Positions 8,501 through 9,924 of a stretch of 9,924 nt of DNA are shown here, piece after piece. The DNA lies in assembly GCA_934462775.1 (NCBI GenBank), contig CAKSIR010000090.1, forward strand, positions 1 through 9,924. The letters are read 5' to 3'. The position numbers were made by a program, and so were the translations under genes. The notes beneath the pieces are model-generated. The model saw only the letters and a program-made list of their open reading frames with translations. It did no database searches and was not told the DNA's origin. Source of the stretch: an uncultured Ruminiclostridium sp. GTDB lineage: Bacteria; Bacillota; Clostridia; Oscillospirales; Ruminococcaceae. Numbering within the stretch: the first letter of the stretch is position 1; each line of letters starts with the position of its first letter.

Positions 8501-9033
8501 ATAATGTCGTCCAGTCGGTCCGCAAAGGTTTTTTCAAGCTCCTCGTTATAGCCGTCGTATATCTGATATATGTCGGAAAGCTTGCTGCTGAGGGACTGCT
8601 TCATCTCCTCGTCGTCCTCAACCAGCCGCCTTAAATCGCGCGGCGTTATTCCCCCAGATTTAAGGCTTGCCACCACGTCAAGCATAAATGACGGGAACTG
8701 CGGCTTTTCAATATGACGCTCGTAATAGTCAAGGCTGCCCTTAAGATTTTTCAGCGTTCTGAACATTATCAGCTTTTTTACAATGTCGTCCGCGTAATCC
8801 TTTTTTGCCGAATAGAGGGCGATTATCTTTTCCGCCAGCTTTGAAAAGGTAGTAACCGAAACATTGAGCAGCTTTGTTTTTTCAACGTTTCTGTAAATCG
8901 CTATTTCGGTATCGAAAGAAAACTGGTCGGGGACAATCAGCAGCGTTTCTCTGCCGTCCTCCGAGCCGTTTATTCTGCGGAATATTTCGGCAGTTTTGTC
9001 CGCTCTCGCTCTGCCTGTTACGAACTCGGTCAT
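5599..9033 (-). CDS. addB: AddAB helicase-nuclease, subunit AddB, 1144 aa
   Basis: AddB is the partner of AddA: an inactivated helicase fold used to recognise Chi, plus a nuclease that cuts the opposite strand. The N-terminal region gives VPDQFSFDTE (about 34-43) and further on YRYKEIAVLCG and FICGANEGNIPA, as in the AddB family. The nuclease has H764 (GNIIHFIME), D888 (KLDRLD), D905-Y-K907 (VADYKTGK) and Q925/Y929 (QMLLYL). The Fe-S latch is complete: C734 (GSCRYSYF) and C1093-x2-C1096-x5-C1102, the same spacing as in B. subtilis AddB, which separates it from RexB. Odd point: the Walker A position reads GRARADKT (7-14), keeping Lys13-Thr14 but losing two of the three glycines. The last 20 residues are a Lys/Arg-rich tail. 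The start has AAGGAAA about 7 bases upstream and lies 17 bases after the DUF1492 stop. Confidence 0.95.
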   Translation of the reverse strand: MTEFVTGRARADKTAEIFRRINGSEDGRETLLIVPDQFSFDTEIAIYRNVEKTKLLNVSVTTFSKLAEKIIALYSAKKDYADDIVKKLIMFRTLKNLKGSLDYYERHIEKPQFPSFMLDVVASLKSGGITPRDLRRLVEDDEEMKQSLSSKLSDIYQIYDGYNEELEKTFADRLDDIMKAVVLAEENDFFKGKNVYFDSFESFSGNQLAFVKTVMETAAECVITLTTDFEDGSEQCFFAANKLIARLSGCGGKSKVTSVPETRSEPSARLIVEASDVQSECRWTAAEINRLAAEEGYRYKEIAVLCGSGEYPRELESMFRKYNVPAFIDIPQSIAEKPIARFVLFILDALSFETESILRYIKTNLVYIDGADKDGNPKRVRLSRRKINDIERFARKWNISPREWTKPFPKRNETRFVEELRKGIVTPLAELKERIDGQTGDVITRELCSFLMDEDKMNITSSIYGLCKSNREESTDKLIFDKEKVDEYRQLWEAIVSVLQSVYVGLEGYRVSLDDYRKLLGEIFAETTVAKPPQFIDTVTVGDLERTRTAAPKVVFICGANEGNIPAAAKPKGAFSVHETEYLISKSLPVGKDRTDRFSEQQLYAYKALESPSERLYLTYPLSDPDGKAMERSRILDGVKAETVFARDYGAEFYCRTAESAKDRLAEIYGGGAGAELAAIVKAVNDSEYLKTLALAEQRYGAKGYEHTVTDSGKLKYLPRRTYSPSALETLGSCRYSYFCKYVLGLNDDTEKDINAAEKGNIIHFIMENVLKYYRDNPDEFPDAVPENEITEEYSAAVKAIPEKISALCAEYGARYREENMLGQFGFDKRYEVLFDGIVKTAERLAARTVSDFRHSRFKPAEFEKTVEFDIPKNVSEDGDILIKGKLDRLDVLKDGEREYCRVADYKTGKTRMNISNLAYGRNVQMLLYLNAVCGGERIPSALFYCPSGEGGIVSKDSAFDGGAIDIGGIECSNEEEEKLMSVYGGMADRVRKTDDAKNWLEEHTMSGIEINNSADGAADPAYDDFARMKSLYSAETGKKADSTVDAEEFSREEYTKVLDYVEKEIRRSIDEVNSGKISAEPHTFDKNKDDVCKYCNFKPFCGNGGGHIPMDKDKDYIDRISGRAKRLEEEKPAKRAKKAKESK
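5608..5614 (-). promoter_or_regulatory. addA ribosome binding site inside the end of addB
   Basis: On the minus strand AAAGGAG ends 10 bases before ATG 5597. It is embedded in the last Lys/Ala/Glu codons of addB. It selects the ATG at 5597 over an in-frame TTG at 5651, which would add 18 residues copied from the addB tail region and would disturb the usual short lead (MKWTKEQ) before the Q motif. Confidence 0.8.
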
Positions 9034-9050
9034 AAGCTTTCCTTTCCGCG

Positions 9051-9467
9051 CTAAGCCGTCTTTTCCTCAAATAAGCCCTGCAATACGCCCAGCGCCTTTC
9101 CGTGTATGTAATGAACATTTCTCAGGCTTATATAGCACTCCTCCGCGATTTTCTCCCATGTATGCCCTAAAATGTAATGGTATTTCAGCAGCGTGCGCTG
9201 ATCCATGTCAGCGAGCCTGTCTATAAGCTGTTCTATCTCTGCTTTTTTATCAACGTAGCTGTCTATGTCGCGGTTGATTTTCTCTTCCTGCCGACAGATT
9301 TTTTCAACAATTTCCTCAACGCTGCTCAGCCCGCGCGATGAGGCTTCCGCCGAAATATAGCTTTTCGATTTGACCGTAAGCTCCTTCAGCATTTCAAGCT
9401 CCAGTATGGCCTCGTTTATGGCTTTGTCAAGCTGCACGGGCTGTAAAAGATATTCCTTGATTTCCAT
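9051..9467 (-). CDS. DUF1492-type small regulator with sigma-4-like HTH, 138 aa
   Basis: The opening MEIKEYLLQPVQLDKAINEA resembles the (K)EYL-x-Q-x-x-x-LD-x-x-IN start typical of DUF1492 proteins, which occur mainly in phages and prophages of Bacillota and are related in fold to ArpU/sigma-70 region 4 regulators. Residues 11-32 and 50-86 are heptad-rich helices, probably coiled coil. Residues 102-130 (HTWEKIAEECYISLRNVHYIHG) form a helix-turn-helix like sigma region 4, so DNA binding is expected. I chose ATG 9467, because GGAGGA (9476-9471) directly precedes it and it gives the family-typical N terminus; the upstream in-frame ATG 9488 has no convincing site. It is the first gene of the addBA operon, 17 bases before addB. 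No other phage gene is visible in the window. Its target and function are unknown. Confidence 0.8.
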   Translation of the reverse strand: MEIKEYLLQPVQLDKAINEAILELEMLKELTVKSKSYISAEASSRGLSSVEEIVEKICRQEEKINRDIDSYVDKKAEIEQLIDRLADMDQRTLLKYHYILGHTWEKIAEECYISLRNVHYIHGKALGVLQGLFEEKTA

Positions 9468-9470
9468 TTT

Positions 9471-9476
9471 TCCTCC
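9471..9476 (-). promoter_or_regulatory. ribosome binding site deciding the DUF1492 start
   Basis: GGAGGA on the minus strand, three bases (AAA) before ATG 9467. The spacing is short but the pairing to 16S rRNA is strong, and the same 3-base spacing precedes the lysR gene in this window. The site would lie inside the coding region if ATG 9488 were used. Confidence 0.65.
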
Positions 9477-9502
9477 GTACAGGAGCATAGTATTATTATC
9501 TC

Positions 9503-9537
9503 ACAAATCGCTTTGTCTGTAAAGTGTTTTGTTACAG
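9503..9537 (-). other. two abutting hairpins in the operon leader
   Basis: CTGTAA (9537-9532 side) pairs with TTACAG across a 9-base loop (stem 9517-9522 with 9532-9537). Directly adjoining is ACAAA/TTTGT around a 4-base loop (9503-9507 with 9512-9516). They lie between the predicted promoter and the start of the DUF1492 gene, in a leader of roughly 100 bases. The stems are short and AT-rich, so stability is modest. They could be a regulator's operators at DNA level or simply chance in AT-rich DNA. Confidence 0.35.
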
Positions 9538-9575
9538 TCTGCAACAGAGTGAAATAATAGCTCCGTTCATCACTA

Positions 9576-9604
9576 ATTATAGAAAAAAACACCATGCAAA
9601 ACAA
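9576..9604 (-). promoter_or_regulatory. sigma-A-type promoter for the DUF1492-addB-addA operon
   Basis: On the minus strand, TTGTTT (9604-9599) is followed after 17 bases by a perfect TATAAT (9581-9576). The start of transcription would fall near 9569, about 100 bases before ATG 9467. The spacer contains seven consecutive T. A second, weaker candidate lies upstream: TTGACT (9644-9639), 17 bases, TTTAGA (9621-9616). No competing promoter is seen in the 17-base DUF1492-addB gap, so addBA should depend on this one. Confidence 0.65.
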
Positions 9605-9657
9605 TGCAGATTTTGTCTAAATAAAGTGCTTTTTGGTTAGTCAAGGTTACAAACTTT

Positions 9658-9745
9658 TGTCGTTATCTGATGAACGCTATCGCTTTTTCTCATGTGATGT
9701 CGCTTTTTATATTTTTTAGCCGTCATTTTATGTCGTTTAATGTCG
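9658..9745. repeat. TGTCG word array with 20-base phasing
   Basis: Exact TGTCG occurs at 9658, 9698, 9731 and 9741, with a variant TATCG at 9678 and a weaker match AGCCG at 9718. The first four positions are thus spaced exactly 20 bases apart, and the last two 10 apart. Two of the units extend to the 9-mer TCGCTTTTT (9680-9688 and 9700-9708). The array lies upstream of the predicted DUF1492-addBA promoter. It could be an array of operator sites or iteron-like repeats; the units outside the core are not conserved, so this is not a CRISPR. Confidence 0.5.
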
Positions 9746-9773
9746 CAACAAAGGGAAACAACCCGATAAAAAC

Positions 9774-9825
9774 CGGACTGCGTCCGCAAGGCTGCGCCTT
9801 GAGGCTGTTCCGAGCTTCGCTCGGA
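9774..9825. repeat. cluster of three tight palindromes, possible terminator on the minus strand
   Basis: Three short perfect stems, each with a 3-base loop: CGGAC-TGC-GTCCG (9774-9786), CAAGGC-TGC-GCCTTG (9787-9801, directly adjoining) and TCCGAGC-TTC-GCTCGGA (9809-9825). On the minus strand the loops read GCA, GCA and GAA, each closed by C-G, and the last stem in that direction is followed by G and then TTTTT (9772-9768). This would suit a 3' end for leftward transcription arriving from the right. The GC-rich block contrasts with the AT-rich DNA to its left and looks like a dispersed palindromic element of the genome. Confidence 0.6.
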
Positions 9826-9847
9826 CTGAGATTATAGACTTGTTTGA

Positions 9848-9870
9848 AAAGGGGGCTACTCGCCCCCTTT
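9848..9870 (+). terminator. rho-independent-type terminator, possibly bidirectional
   Basis: The perfect 9-bp stem AAAGGGGGC (9848-9856) / GCCCCCTTT (9862-9870) with the 5-base loop TACTC is followed on the plus strand by AATTTTGTTT, a fair U-tract. On the minus strand it is followed by only one extra T before CAAAC, so it is weaker leftward. No rightward gene is evident upstream, so either it ends a small noncoding transcript or it acts leftward together with the palindrome cluster to stop transcripts entering from beyond the window. Confidence 0.7.
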
Positions 9871-9924
9871 AATTTTGTTTATGGAGATTAAAGCCGAGCA
9901 ATAAACCCCTCGCCCTATTCTTTG

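Larger units (their letters stand above)
9468..9924. other. noncoding intergenic region with promoter, word array and hairpins
   Basis: This region of about 457 bases has no supported gene. The part from about 9490 to 9770 is markedly AT-rich compared with the flanking genes. From left to right it contains the leader with two hairpins, a leftward promoter, the TGTCG word array, a GC-rich block of three palindromes, and a terminator-like hairpin. The last 50 bases (9875-9924) are open in two minus-strand frames from the window edge to stops near 9859 and 9870, so the C terminus of a leftward gene could lie there, but neither frame is recognisable. Confidence 0.6.

Noticed and set aside
9465..9488. 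Upstream ATG 9488 as the DUF1492 gene start
   Set aside because: No clear ribosome binding site; the GGAGGA for ATG 9467 would be coding, and the extra seven residues are not part of the family's usual N terminus.
9658..9745. CRISPR-like array
   Set aside because: The repeated core is only 5-9 bases, the spacing is 10-20 bases and no cas genes are present; a binding-site array fits better.
9697..9837. Plus-strand frame of 46 codons (begins MSLFIFFSRHF) through the palindrome cluster
   Set aside because: No ribosome binding site before either Met, and its second half is just the translation of the palindromes, so it is better explained as noncoding.
9858..9924. Minus-strand open frames entering from the right edge
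   Set aside because: Two frames are open for only about 20 codons, one ending inside the terminator hairpin; neither shows a recognisable protein, so no partial gene is called.

Overview
The window reads as a chromosomal segment of a Gram-positive Bacillota, most likely an Oscillospiraceae/Ruminococcus-like gut anaerobe. The reasons are the presence of an AddAB-type (not RecBCD) recombination nuclease with an iron-sulfur AddB, strong GGAGG-type ribosome binding sites, moderately GC-rich genes with AT-rich spacers, and the protein sequence style. The genus is an inference; no 16S or other marker is present. All five supported genes lie on the minus strand, so the window is described from right to left.

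Right end (about 9468-9924): a noncoding, AT-rich stretch of about 450 bases. It holds a rho-independent-type hairpin (9848-9870), three closely packed short palindromes (9774-9825) followed on the minus strand by a T-run, an array of TGTCG words with 20-base phasing (9658-9745), a good sigma-A-type promoter pointing left (9576-9604), and two abutting small hairpins in the resulting leader (9503-9537).

Core (2151-9467): a tight three-gene operon, transcribed leftward. A 138-aa DUF1492-type protein with a sigma-region-4-like helix-turn-helix comes first, then addB (1144 aa) 17 bases later, then addA (1148 aa) starting one base after the addB stop. AddA carries a full UvrD-like helicase motif set plus a C-terminal nuclease. 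AddB carries a nuclease domain and the four-cysteine Fe-S latch, but its N-terminal Walker A is degenerate. Together they form the helicase-nuclease that processes double-strand breaks for RecA-dependent repair and degrades unprotected linear DNA. The unusual element is the phage-type DUF1492 gene at the head of this housekeeping operon.

Left end (54-2144): a clear promoter in the short addA-lysR gap drives a LysR-type regulator and, overlapping its stop codon with a ribosome binding site, an SGNH/GDSL-family hydrolase without a signal peptide. A 9-bp hairpin (9-34) lies just beyond the hydrolase.

Nothing here is a clearly new defence or mobile system. The best leads are the DUF1492-addBA linkage, the phased TGTCG array with the palindrome cluster upstream of it, and the altered AddB nucleotide-binding loop.
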